Virus record (IMG/VR): IMGVR_UViG_3300006038_000003
Location: 1 to 38,984 of that record
DNA length: 38,984 nt
Direction: 5' to 3' (one strand)
Source of the DNA: a virus
Positions 30,824-37,882 of the stretch are shown piece after piece; positions within the stretch are counted from its first letter, which is position 1; every line of letters starts with the position of its first letter. The notes beneath the pieces were generated by a model. The model was not told the origin of the DNA. It ran no database searches and was given only the letters and a program-made list of their open reading frames with translations. The translations under genes and the position numbers were made by a program.

Positions 30824-31438
30824 CTACGCAGCGGGTATTTCTTCGGAGGCTGTCCACGAACGCAAACCCGATCTTATTGATTTGCCCTCGTGTTTTGCCT
30901 CTTCGTGGGCCACCTGTAAACCGGCCTCAAAGGGCCAGATTGTTCCGCTCTGGCGAACGCCATCCTCAATTATTTGCAACGACCGAACAATCCACCGCTG
31001 CACTGTTCGTTTAACCCACGCCTTTTTTTGCGGGTTTCGACGGTTCCGATTGGTGAGATACCGGCTCCAGTCCCATCCGCGGGCCTTCACCTCGGCATAT
31101 GCAAGCAAAACCTGGCGGGCTTCTTCATCCCAGATGAAGCGCCTGATCCAGTCAAATGCTTCTTCCATCCGAGATATCCGTTCCCTTGAACACTTGGCAC
31201 GGCGTTCGGTTCTGCGGCGCTCAGCTGCAACCATATCTTTCTTCCACCGGCCGCCGTCTGCGATGTCTTCACGTTCACGGGCGAAGTTTTCCGCCGGCGT
31301 GTGGATGTAATCCGGCATGGATGATCCGAAGGACTGCGGCCCGACGCGCACCGGTAAGGCGATATCGGTTTCGAACGCTTCAATCAGTCGCTCGAGAATG
31401 CTGTTTTGCGCTTCGGTCACGGATGCGTTTTTGCTCAT
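30824..31438 (-). CDS. DUF6362-like HTH protein, end of early operon
   Basis: 204 aa. A basic N-terminal half (REREDIADGGRWKKDMVAAERRRTERR) is followed by a helical region (RISRMEEAFDWIRRFIWDEE...LLAYAEVKARGWDWSRYLTN) and KKAWVKRTVQRWIVRSLQII, which looks like a helix-turn-helix with a recognition helix. The arrangement resembles DUF6362 proteins, small phage proteins with a transposase- or sigma-like HTH. It is the last gene of the overlapping early leftward operon and a candidate late regulator, by position only. Confidence 0.65.
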   Translation of the reverse strand: MSKNASVTEAQNSILERLIEAFETDIALPVRVGPQSFGSSMPDYIHTPAENFAREREDIADGGRWKKDMVAAERRRTERRAKCSRERISRMEEAFDWIRRFIWDEEARQVLLAYAEVKARGWDWSRYLTNRNRRNPQKKAWVKRTVQRWIVRSLQIIEDGVRQSGTIWPFEAGLQVAHEEAKHEGKSIRSGLRSWTASEEIPAA

Positions 31439-31860
31439 GCAATAGGTTCCTTTTGCAGAATGGCCCGCGCCAACTCGATACCGATCGCGGCGGTTTGTTT
31501 CGATAGGGCTCCACCGACTCCCACAGAGAGACGTAGAGCGGCTTGCTTGATCTGTGCGACGTCGACAGCGGAAAACGCGCCAATCGCTTCCCTCGCATCA
31601 CTGTGGGGGAAATGGACGGCAAGGAAGCGCCAGACCGACCAGAGATATATGTCATCGAAGCAAACAGGGTTGCTCGCCTGAATGCAGCGAACGGCCGTAC
31701 CGGTCCTGTCGATATCCTTCCGCATCAGACGCGCGACTTCCCGGCCGCCGTAAACCACATTGGCCGGTCGTGGGTCACGCTTCAGATGATACGGCAGCAC
31801 CTTGACGCCGTAGCCTTCAAGGAAGCGATGAACATTGATGCCGTTTGGTGATCGGTTCAA
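31435..31860 (-). CDS. Early operon hypothetical protein (141 aa)
   Basis: TTG start that overlaps the preceding stop (TTGA), with GGGGTGAG just upstream; no ATG is available in the first half. Mixed alpha/beta product (NVHRFLEGYGVKVLPYHLKR, PVCFDDIYLWSVWRFLAVHF), Trp- and His-containing, no TM. It resembles unnamed early proteins of other rhizobial prophages. It is coupled to the next gene by ATGA. Confidence 0.6.
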   Translation of the reverse strand: MNRSPNGINVHRFLEGYGVKVLPYHLKRDPRPANVVYGGREVARLMRKDIDRTGTAVRCIQASNPVCFDDIYLWSVWRFLAVHFPHSDAREAIGAFSAVDVAQIKQAALRLSVGVGGALSKQTAAIGIELARAILQKEPIA

Positions 31861-32318
31861 ATCTCACCCCGCGCGGCCTTCTCGGCCAGATACTGCGCCG
31901 GATCGATCTTGCGAACCTCAGAGGCGGCGCCGAACGTTCCCAGCTTGTGATCTCGATACGTACGCTTCGCCACCGGATCGAATTTCGCAGCGGCAACGGT
32001 CCGCACCCAGCCGACTGCCTTTGCGGCGTTGACCTTCATCTGGTGTTCCTGCTTCGGCGTCATCTCGCCGTGCTGCTGCTCGGCCTGGCGCTTCTCCCGA
32101 CGGCGCTGCTTCTTCGATTTCTTCTCTGGCTTGCCCCAGAGGACCTTCTTGTTGCTGCGGCGCTTGTCCGGGCGGTTGGCGTCGTCGTTATCTATCCGGT
32201 CAAGTGCCTTCCACGCCGCGGCATTGGTTTCAAATGGGCCTTCCACCAGCTTGCCGGCGGCGTTGACGATTTCGAACTGGCCATCGTTGTTTCGGGTGAT
32301 GCTGAGGATCTGGGTCAT
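31857..32318 (-). CDS. Early operon basic protein (153 aa)
   Basis: The start at 32318 is chosen because TGGAGGG lies seven bases upstream. The first 45 residues form a small beta/alpha unit (TQILSITRNNDGQFEIVNAA), followed by a strongly basic stretch (DKRRSNKKVLWGKPEKKSKK, about 55-85) likely to contact nucleic acid, and a mixed C-terminus (AKRTYRDHKLGTFGAASEVR). No family is assigned; similar proteins occur in rhizobial prophages. Confidence 0.6.
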   Translation of the reverse strand: MTQILSITRNNDGQFEIVNAAGKLVEGPFETNAAAWKALDRIDNDDANRPDKRRSNKKVLWGKPEKKSKKQRRREKRQAEQQHGEMTPKQEHQMKVNAAKAVGWVRTVAAAKFDPVAKRTYRDHKLGTFGAASEVRKIDPAQYLAEKAARGEI

Positions 32319-32383
32319 CGTCCGGCCCTCCATTTACGGGTAACCAGCTGCAGCTTGATCTTGATGATTTCGAGCAGGATCAT
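32315..32383 (-). CDS. Tiny coupled ORF (22 aa)
   Basis: ATG preceded by GGGAGGG, overlapping the upstream stop (ATGA) and ending in an ATGA overlap with the downstream start. The product is MILLEIIKIKLQLVTRK plus WRAGR, a hydrophobic-basic helix. It may be a functional micropeptide or merely keep ribosomes moving to the next gene. The double coupling is the only support. Confidence 0.4.
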   Translation of the reverse strand: MILLEIIKIKLQLVTRKWRAGR

Positions 32384-32826
32384 TTCGCCCTCCCAAAAAT
32401 GTGCGGCAGGAGCTTGTGAATTTTCTTGACGGCCTTTTCGTCCTCGCGCGCCGCGTACTTCTCAATCCGCCGATACATCTCTTTTTCGATACGTCCGGAT
32501 GTTTCGACGCCGATCGCGAAGAACTTGTCGCGCAATGCGATCATTTCCTCCCGGGTGGCTCCGGCCGCGATAACGAGGGAGCGATGTTGCCGAGACTTTA
32601 GGTACGAACGACCGGCCGTGGCCGGCTCTTCGAAGGTGTATGTCTTTGGCATGACATCCTTGACATTGAGGATATGGAAGATCTCGGCCTTACGGTGACG
32701 GTCCCATCCGCCGCCACGAGATGAAAAGCGTTCGAGATGCTCCTGAAAGTCCCGGTTATAGGGCCCATAGTGCTCGTCAAAGGCCAGAACCCACTGGCCC
32801 GGTTCGATAGGTACGAGGCTGCTCAT
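32380..32826 (-). CDS. Early operon hypothetical protein (148 aa)
   Basis: The start at 32826 is fixed by an ATGA overlap with the previous stop. N-terminus PIEPGQWVLAFDEHYGPYNR, Trp- and Tyr-rich beta segment, a central basic loop (GGGWDRHRKAEIFHILNV), then a Lys/Glu-rich helical C-terminus (RDKFFAIGVETSGRIEKEMY, DEKAVKKIHKLLPHIFG). Resembles unnamed early phage proteins. Function unknown. Confidence 0.6.
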   Translation of the reverse strand: MSSLVPIEPGQWVLAFDEHYGPYNRDFQEHLERFSSRGGGWDRHRKAEIFHILNVKDVMPKTYTFEEPATAGRSYLKSRQHRSLVIAAGATREEMIALRDKFFAIGVETSGRIEKEMYRRIEKYAAREDEKAVKKIHKLLPHIFGRAK

Positions 32827-33119
32827 GCGATGAGTTCTCCATAAACCCGGCACTTGAAGCCGGTGCGATTTTCATCTGGGGCGAATTTGAAGAAGGACAC
32901 GATGGCCCAGTCGTTAGCGGGCCAAGGGCAGATAAGAACGGCATTCTCGCCCATCAGATCGCCAAGCGTCTGGTCATAGGCGGCTCGTTTATGGCGCCAG
33001 CGCTTGGGGCGGGGATCAAGCGCCAAGCCGTAAGCCAGGCCGTTCGACTCACCGAAGCCGGTGAACACGAAGCGACGGCCATCAGAATCCAGGTAATTGC
33101 AGATCGGGCGCAGGATCAT
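32823..33119 (-). CDS. Early operon hypothetical protein (98 aa)
   Basis: Compact beta-rich protein (DGRRFVFTGFGESNGLAYGL, NAVLICPWPANDWAIVSFFK, GFKCRVYGELIA) with several Trp and Phe. Overlapping start/stop pairs on both sides. No domain recognised. Its place in the leftward early operon suggests expression soon after infection. Confidence 0.6.
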   Translation of the reverse strand: MILRPICNYLDSDGRRFVFTGFGESNGLAYGLALDPRPKRWRHKRAAYDQTLGDLMGENAVLICPWPANDWAIVSFFKFAPDENRTGFKCRVYGELIA

Positions 33120-33391
33120 GCTGCACCTCTGGGATTGTGATGTTGGAGGGCATTCACACGGTCAATCTGCGCGAACACAGCTGCGGAAAAGCTTTTCACT
33201 TCCCGGTCGATGTCGGCATGCGCCATTCCCTGGACCTGGAGGCGAGCATAAAGCCGCCGGCAGGTCATTTGCCAAAAACGTTCGGCAGCTGCGCCCTGTC
33301 TGATCATGAGAATGCGGGCCGTCTCCCTGATGAACAGGACTTCGTGATCAACTGGGAAAGGAATGATTTTCGCGGTTTGAGCCGTTTCCAT
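33116..33391 (-). CDS. DUF6074-like small protein (91 aa)
   Basis: The start at 33391 follows GGGAGGG by seven bases and overlaps the previous stop (TGATG). The opening METAQTAKIIPFPVDHEVLF and the following helical segment (RETARILMIRQGAAAERFWQ...VKSFSAAVFAQI) match the DUF6074 pattern as I recall it, a short rhizobial family of unknown function. Confidence 0.7.
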   Translation of the reverse strand: METAQTAKIIPFPVDHEVLFIRETARILMIRQGAAAERFWQMTCRRLYARLQVQGMAHADIDREVKSFSAAVFAQIDRVNALQHHNPRGAA

Positions 33392-34248
33392 CAAGCCGCC
33401 CTCCCATTTCTGGAACCGTCGCCATTCCCATGGGGCCCTGCCCCTTGGAACCCCGCTGGGGGATGATCCCCCAGACCCACCATCAACCCCGCTGCGCGAG
33501 CTTGATGCATGTTGATCGTGGCTTCTGTCGGCGGCGGATTTTTTTCTTTTGAAATGGGTGGTCCAGACGTTGAGACAGGTGTGTCGCCATTCCTGAATAC
33601 TTCTACTCGCGACGGACCTGTCTCACGCTGGCGATACCACGTCGCACGGGACACGCCGGCCGCTATCCAAGGCTTGAGATTTTCAGCAGATGATGCCTCG
33701 TAGGAACCGCGAGGAACTGTGCCTTTCGACTGTCGATTTTGTTGCTGCCGGATTCGATCGCGCTCTTGCTTGATCCGCTTGCTGATCGCCTTTCTCTCTT
33801 CTTCCGACACGTCACATGCGCCGATCGTCTTCAGGCCAAGCTCATCACGCTCTTTCATCGTGACGTGCAGCATCTTGGCGACCGATTCCGCGCCGAGCAT
33901 GTATTTTCGCCCGCGAGAGATCCAGACGATTTCAAGGATGTCTTCGTCAGAAATCCACGGCGCCCATGTTTTGCACCAATCAACTACAGATTGGGATCGT
34001 GGAGTGGTGGCGACGGCGTGGATATATGCCAGGCACAGTTCCTTGTCGTCGGTGCCTTCGGGATCAGGAATGCCACGGCTATGCCTATGGCGGATAATTG
34101 CCTCAATCTCGCGCAGCCGCATCATTTCCAATGAGAACGTCCATTGAAAGCGAGGATCGCGCTTCCGGTTGGGTTGCTCCTTCATGATGACTTTGCCGAA
34201 CAGCACCTGCCGTGAACCGTCGCGCGCTTTGCGGTAGGTTGCCTTCAT
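33391..34248 (-). CDS. Early operon HTH-containing protein (285 aa)
   Basis: The start is set by GGAGGG eight bases upstream and an ATGA overlap. The protein is basic. Order: N-terminal helical domain (about 30-115, with TWxPWISDEDILEIVW-like residues), a segment resembling a replication or sigma-like HTH (GAESVAKMLHVTMKERDELG, about 117-136), a charged coiled coil (EEERKAISKRIKQERDRIRQ), a second HTH-like segment (LKPWIAAGVSRATWYRQRE, about 203-221) and a disordered Pro/Gly tail. It is the longest early protein and the best candidate for a replication-associated or regulatory DNA-binding protein, but no enzymatic motif is present. Confidence 0.65.
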   Translation of the reverse strand: MKATYRKARDGSRQVLFGKVIMKEQPNRKRDPRFQWTFSLEMMRLREIEAIIRHRHSRGIPDPEGTDDKELCLAYIHAVATTPRSQSVVDWCKTWAPWISDEDILEIVWISRGRKYMLGAESVAKMLHVTMKERDELGLKTIGACDVSEEERKAISKRIKQERDRIRQQQNRQSKGTVPRGSYEASSAENLKPWIAAGVSRATWYRQRETGPSRVEVFRNGDTPVSTSGPPISKEKNPPPTEATINMHQARAAGLMVGLGDHPPAGFQGAGPHGNGDGSRNGRAA

Positions 34249-34403
34249 CCGAAAGCCCTCCGCACCATCTTCATGTTACGGGCTTCCTCGACGGCTTCAC
34301 GAGCATGAGGCATGGAAAGGCTAAACCGTGTCGCCAACTCCTGGGCGGGTTCCGGTGGCCATGTGGATAGGTTTGAAAGCCAGATAGCGGCGGTGGTAAT
34401 CAT
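34245..34403 (-). CDS. Small early protein (52 aa)
   Basis: Overlaps the regulator gene upstream (ATGA) and the 285-aa gene downstream (ATGA), so it lies in an unbroken translational chain. Hydrophobic helix then LATRFSLSMPHAREAVEEAR, which could be a single HTH-like unit (helix-turn-helix with SMPHAR at the turn). Function unknown. Confidence 0.6.
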   Translation of the reverse strand: MITTAAIWLSNLSTWPPEPAQELATRFSLSMPHAREAVEEARNMKMVRRAFG

Positions 34404-34651
34404 CGCGGCACCTGCGGCATCTGGCTTGACTGGTACAGATCAGGGCGAAGGTCAGACTTGGAAATCGTCCCATTCGTGATCCGGTCAATGCCGGCAGCTA
34501 TCTCGGCTGATACGCGACCTTTACGTTTCGCGGACCAGATTGCGTTTTGAGATTTGCCGATCATGGTTCCGAGCTTTGCTTCGGAGCCTGCGAAGGCAAT
34601 CGCTCTCTCAATGAGCATCGTCACGTGCTTTGGGTTTGTCTTGTGTGTCAT
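34400..34651 (-). CDS. YdaS/Cro-like regulator (83 aa)
   Basis: Short HTH protein (MLIERAIAFAGSEAKLGTMI, then GKSQNAIWSAKRKGRVSAEI and ITNGTISKSDLRPDLYQ), the pattern of YdaS/Cro-like repressors with a terminal LRPDLY box. It is divergent from the CI-like repressor and is the first gene of the early leftward operon. It presumably opposes the repressor in the lysis-lysogeny switch. Its start codon lies three bases from the operator repeats at 34654-34681. A later in-frame ATG (34618) is a possible alternative start. Confidence 0.8.
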   Translation of the reverse strand: MTHKTNPKHVTMLIERAIAFAGSEAKLGTMIGKSQNAIWSAKRKGRVSAEIAAGIDRITNGTISKSDLRPDLYQSSQMPQVPR

Positions 34652-34653
34652 CG

Positions 34654-34681
34654 CAACTCATTTCTACTCATTAATGAGTTG
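34654..34681. promoter_or_regulatory. Repressor operator, left (leftward early operon)
   Basis: CAACTCATT (34654-34662) and AATGAGTTG (34673-34681) are inverted arms. A further ACTCATT at 34666-34672 makes a perfect 14-bp palindrome with AATGAGT. The same half-sites recur at 35430-35471 on the far side of the repressor gene. On the minus strand TTGATT-N17-TAGAAA overlaps them and could be the early promoter, which would give a nearly leaderless transcript for the Cro-like gene. Confidence 0.65.
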
Positions 34682-34751
34682 CCAATCAACACATATTTAA
34701 CTTGCGTCCTCTAAATGACCCGCAATAGTGTTGCGTTCAGAGGTGCATTGC

Positions 34752-35432
34752 ATGAGTGACGAAGCAAAAGACGGCGCAGAAAAACAAAGAGCACTCGCGA
34801 GAGGCGGAGAGATAAGACGCGCCCGAGAAGCGAAAAACATGAGCCAGGCCGACTTGGCTGTGGCGACGGGCGTTTCTCAACAAACCATAGACAGGATTGA
34901 GCGTGGCGCGGTGCTTCACTCGCGTTCATATCCAGTCCTTCGGCAGTATCTGCAGTTAGATATTCTCGGCTACGACACGTGGCCCTACGAGGAAGGCGAG
35001 AACCCCGGCTATCGGAAAAGTTCGTTAACTCAGTCTCTTAGGGAGGGCGCTGCTGTAGAGAAGGTGTTTACAGGGATGATACCAGTCATCTCCAACCGAG
35101 GCGGCACTATCCATCTGGCAGACGCTATACCGAAAGTATTCCCGTTCGAATTCGCTGACGGCGTGACTGCGTTTCTCGTTACCGATAGCGAGATGGAGCC
35201 GGTTTTGAAGGTAGGAGATATCGTCGTTGTTAATCCGCATATACCTCCTCGAATTGGCGATGAGGTTGCGTATGCGAGGGACAGTATTGCTTACATCAGG
35301 ACGTTCGTTGCAGAGCATGATGACCACTGGCTTGTAAAAAGTTGGAACCCTGAAACCGAGACGAAAGTCCTTAAGGGCCAATCGCTTAAAGACCTTGATG
35401 TCATAGTCGCAAAATATAATCGCAATCGGTAA
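34752..35432 (+). CDS. CI-like repressor with degenerate S24 domain
   Basis: 226 aa with the start at 34752. N-terminal HTH_3/XRE domain (about 20-54: GEIRRAREAKNMSQADLAVA, SQQTIDRIERG) and C-terminal LexA/S24-like domain (about 110-225: VTAFLVTDSEMEPVLKVGDI, GDEVAYARDSIAYIRTF). In active S24 repressors the motif is G-D-S-M-E-P and a later Lys is the base. Here the motif reads DSEMEP at 145-150, so an ungapped alignment puts Glu where Ser is expected, and Arg183 replaces Lys. The domain probably dimerises but may not self-cleave. It should maintain lysogeny by binding the flanking repeats. Confidence 0.88.
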   Translation: MSDEAKDGAEKQRALARGGEIRRAREAKNMSQADLAVATGVSQQTIDRIERGAVLHSRSYPVLRQYLQLDILGYDTWPYEEGENPGYRKSSLTQSLREGAAVEKVFTGMIPVISNRGGTIHLADAIPKVFPFEFADGVTAFLVTDSEMEPVLKVGDIVVVNPHIPPRIGDEVAYARDSIAYIRTFVAEHDDHWLVKSWNPETETKVLKGQSLKDLDVIVAKYNRNR

Positions 35433-35474
35433 CTCATTTTGTGTGTTGACGTTTAACACACTAATGAGTTAATT
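35430..35474 (+). promoter_or_regulatory. Repressor operator and promoter, right
   Basis: TAACTCATT (35430-35438) and AATGAGTTA (35463-35471) form an outer dyad, with an inner dyad GTGTGTT/AACACAC (35441-35447 and 35455-35461). A sigma-70-like promoter TTGACG (35446-35451)-N17-TTAATT (35469-35474) lies across it, 29 bp before the ORF6N start codon. Repressor bound here should silence the rightward operon. The left arm overlaps the repressor stop codon. Confidence 0.65.
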
Positions 35475-35502
35475 GTTCGTTCATCAACTCGATGGAGCGA
35501 AC

Positions 35503-36306
35503 ATGCATACCGTAGAAATCCATGGGAATGCACTTCCGGTAACCGCCTTCAACGGCGTGCGCGTGCTGACGACCGAACGCCTGGCTAAGGTGTTCGGCGC
35601 GTCCACAACTCAGGTCATCAATAATTACGACCGTAACGTCGACCGCTTCGAAGAGGGAAAACACTTCTTCAAGGTCGACGGCGACGATCTGCGCGACCTG
35701 AAGAACAGCATCTCTTTTAGGGATGCTGTTGGTAAAAACGCGAAAAGCCTCATGCTCTGGACTGACCGCGGCGCATCCCGCCACGCCAAGATCCTCGATA
35801 CTGATATGGCGTGGGACGTTTACGGCGAGCTCGAGGAAGCCTACTTCGCGAACCGTGCCGATCGTCGCCCAATGACGATGGCAGAGATGGCCCTGCAGAA
35901 TGCGCAGGCACTAGTTGACATGGAACGTCGGCAGGCTGAAAACGACGCCAAGCTTGATGCTGTGGTTTCCGAGATTGCCGAGATCAAGCAGGCCCACGCG
36001 ATCCTCGATCGCATGCCGACCGACTGCGAAGGCATAGAACGCATCCGGAAGCGGATGAACAAGGAATACAGCCTGTCCGTCCCAGTGGTCGACAAGATCA
36101 TGCGCGACAGCCCTTTCGCTCCGACGGTTCGCGTTCTTGTCCGCAACCAACACGCCGAAGGTGCGCACAATTCTGGCTTCGCAATCAAGGAAGTCTCGGC
36201 AATCTTCAAGCGCTTTGTGAGCGAATGCCGGCACTCGGCTGGCGCGCTCCATACTCACCCCTACATCGACGGCCGGTTCAAGCTGATCCTGCCAAAACGC
36301 GAATGA
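35503..36306 (+). CDS. ORF6N-domain antirepressor-like protein
   Basis: 267 aa with the start at 35503, after GATGGAG. The N-terminal ORF6N domain is visible (EIHGNALPVTAFNGVRVLTT, then FGASTTQVINNYDRNVDRFE and EGKHFFKVDG, about 1-65), followed by a helical coiled region (about 120-170) and a C-terminal alpha/beta domain (VDKIMRDSPFAPTVRVLVRN). ORF6N proteins are DNA-binding KilA-N relatives that often act as phage antirepressors. The repressor-controlled promoter in front and the degenerate protease of the repressor make an antirepressor role plausible. Confidence 0.82.
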   Translation: MHTVEIHGNALPVTAFNGVRVLTTERLAKVFGASTTQVINNYDRNVDRFEEGKHFFKVDGDDLRDLKNSISFRDAVGKNAKSLMLWTDRGASRHAKILDTDMAWDVYGELEEAYFANRADRRPMTMAEMALQNAQALVDMERRQAENDAKLDAVVSEIAEIKQAHAILDRMPTDCEGIERIRKRMNKEYSLSVPVVDKIMRDSPFAPTVRVLVRNQHAEGAHNSGFAIKEVSAIFKRFVSECRHSAGALHTHPYIDGRFKLILPKRE

Positions 36307-36361
36307 TGCCCTGCTGATTTTTCAGCGTCCCCAATTCACCTGACAATTTGGAGATACCATT

Positions 36362-36865
36362 ATGCCGAACACGATTCCGGCCGCCGGCGAAGCTATGCCC
36401 GTTGAAGTGCAATCCCCGAAAATGCGGATCGATGCCCTTCTCGAAGAAGCAGCGAAAATAATCCGGGATACTCCCGATCTGATGATAGACCACGTAACCG
36501 CTAACAAGCACGGCGTTTACACCAGTTTGACGATTCCCGGTACCGAGGAACATCCGTGGACCAAAGCGCGCCGGTTGATGAAGGAGCTTTCGGCCACGCT
36601 GGACGATTGCGACGATGCAACGTGGTTTGCCCACGTCATGCCCCCGCGACCGCCAGTATTCAACGCCTTCGGTGCCTATCCCATGGGGCAGAAGCCGGAT
36701 GAACTGCCGATTGATCACATCGAGCGCCTGTCATGGGAACTTTCCGAGGCTCTAAATGGCTACCAGCACGGCCAGTTTCAGGCCGTGGTTCTTCCGTCCG
36801 CATCCGCTGGCCATACGGTCATGCTCACCAAGATTGGCGTGTTCGATCTGAGGGCCAAAGCATGA
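36362..36865 (+). CDS. Hypothetical protein (167 aa)
   Basis: The start follows GGAG at 36350-36353. Mixed alpha/beta protein; after a Pro-rich N-terminus come DALLEEAAKIIRDTPDLMID, EHPWTKARRLMKELSATLDD and HIERLSWELSEALNGYQHG, suggesting helical packing. It overlaps the next gene (ATGA) and is part of the rightward repressor-integrase operon. No family recognised. Confidence 0.6.
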   Translation: MPNTIPAAGEAMPVEVQSPKMRIDALLEEAAKIIRDTPDLMIDHVTANKHGVYTSLTIPGTEEHPWTKARRLMKELSATLDDCDDATWFAHVMPPRPPVFNAFGAYPMGQKPDELPIDHIERLSWELSEALNGYQHGQFQAVVLPSASAGHTVMLTKIGVFDLRAKA

Positions 36866-37089
36866 AGACCGCGCCAACCCTTCACCCCTCGATCGTTAAG
36901 GCCAGCCTTGCAGCCAAGGCGGCGGAAATGGAAGTCCAGGCAGCCGCGGAATATCTCGCGGATGCAATGGCCCGCATTCACGGCGGAAAGTGGAAAATAG
37001 ACATTGCCCACGAACATCACTTCGTCATGATCTTTAACCGCGCCCGCGACAACGACCCGATTAAACCGAAGGAAGGGGGCGTAGTATGA
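36862..37089 (+). CDS. Small hypothetical protein (75 aa)
   Basis: The start at 36862 overlaps the previous stop (ATGA); the longer upstream frame is not used. Ala-rich helix (LAAKAAEMEVQAAAEYLADA) followed by WKIDIAHEHHFVMIFNRARD. No motif assigned. It overlaps the next gene by four bases. Confidence 0.6.
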   Translation: MKTAPTLHPSIVKASLAAKAAEMEVQAAAEYLADAMARIHGGKWKIDIAHEHHFVMIFNRARDNDPIKPKEGGVV

Positions 37090-37514
37090 CGACCCGTAAC
37101 GGAATCCCCGAGCAATTCCTTCGCCCCGAGCAGGATTGGCTAAACGAACTGGATATGACGGCGTTCGAAGGCCGTCAGTTCAACGCGGTTTACGATGCTC
37201 TGTCGCTTGCGATAACCGGAATTTCCGGCGTCATGAACCAGCCCAGAAGCAAATCTGACAGAGGTCTCAACCCCGCAGGCAAGTACCTCAGCACGATGTT
37301 CGAGTTCATGCACTCCGAGCGGACGAGGCTGATCGAGACGCTGAACCACAAGAAGCCCAACGAAGATGACGAGGCACATATCCGCATGTGCATACTCGTT
37401 CAGTACGAGGCGGAATGCGAAGACATGAAGGCAAGCGAGCTGGCGGCCTTCGTCAAGTCGTTCGACACAAGTACCCCTGTGGATAATGGGAATAACGGGG
37501 AGAACGACGGATGA
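37086..37514 (+). CDS. Hypothetical protein (142 aa)
   Basis: Helical, acidic protein (FNAVYDALSLAITGISGVMN, MFEFMHSERTRLIETLNHKK, IRMCILVQYEAECEDMKASE) with a polar Asn/Gly tail. The start and stop overlap its neighbours, which links it to the integration module. Function unknown. Confidence 0.6.
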   Translation: MTTRNGIPEQFLRPEQDWLNELDMTAFEGRQFNAVYDALSLAITGISGVMNQPRSKSDRGLNPAGKYLSTMFEFMHSERTRLIETLNHKKPNEDDEAHIRMCILVQYEAECEDMKASELAAFVKSFDTSTPVDNGNNGENDG

Positions 37515-37882
37515 GCGTCTTGCCGGAATGGACAAAGGCAATGCTTCCAGTCGGGATGGATGACGCCGCAACGCTGTTGGGCGTCTCCCGTCGCTTCCTT
37601 ACCAATCTCGTCAAGACCCATCGGCACTATGAGAAGCGCGGGGCAAAGAAGGTTTTTTACCCCGAGCACATCGTTTTGCTGCGGGAAAGCTTGAAGGAGA
37701 AATCCCCGTGTCGAACCTCGAACTCAAACAGCGCAACGGGGTCTGGTACGCGTCTGGCACAATCGCCGGCCAGCGCATACGAGAAAGCCTTGGAACTCGC
37801 GACAAGAAAGTCGCAGAAGAACTCCGGGCGCAATACGAAGCGCGCGTCTGGAAACGTCATACCTATGGCGAGGAAGCCGTAA
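37511..37882 (+). CDS. Excisionase-like HTH protein overlapping int
   Basis: 123 aa. The N-terminal half is a winged-helix/HTH (about 15-56: GMDDAATLLGVSRRFLTNLV, YEKRGAKKVFYPEHIVLLRE) like phage excisionases and MerR-type HTH_17 proteins. The C-terminal half (about 66-123) is Ser/Asn/Lys-rich, ends in GNVIPMARKP, and is read from the same 175 bp that encode the integrase N-terminus in another frame. The basic tail resembles those of rhizobial int-associated HTH proteins as I remember them, so the long overlap may be genuine. A directionality-factor role is inferred from the fold and position. Confidence 0.65.
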   Translation: MSVLPEWTKAMLPVGMDDAATLLGVSRRFLTNLVKTHRHYEKRGAKKVFYPEHIVLLRESLKEKSPCRTSNSNSATGSGTRLAQSPASAYEKALELATRKSQKNSGRNTKRASGNVIPMARKP

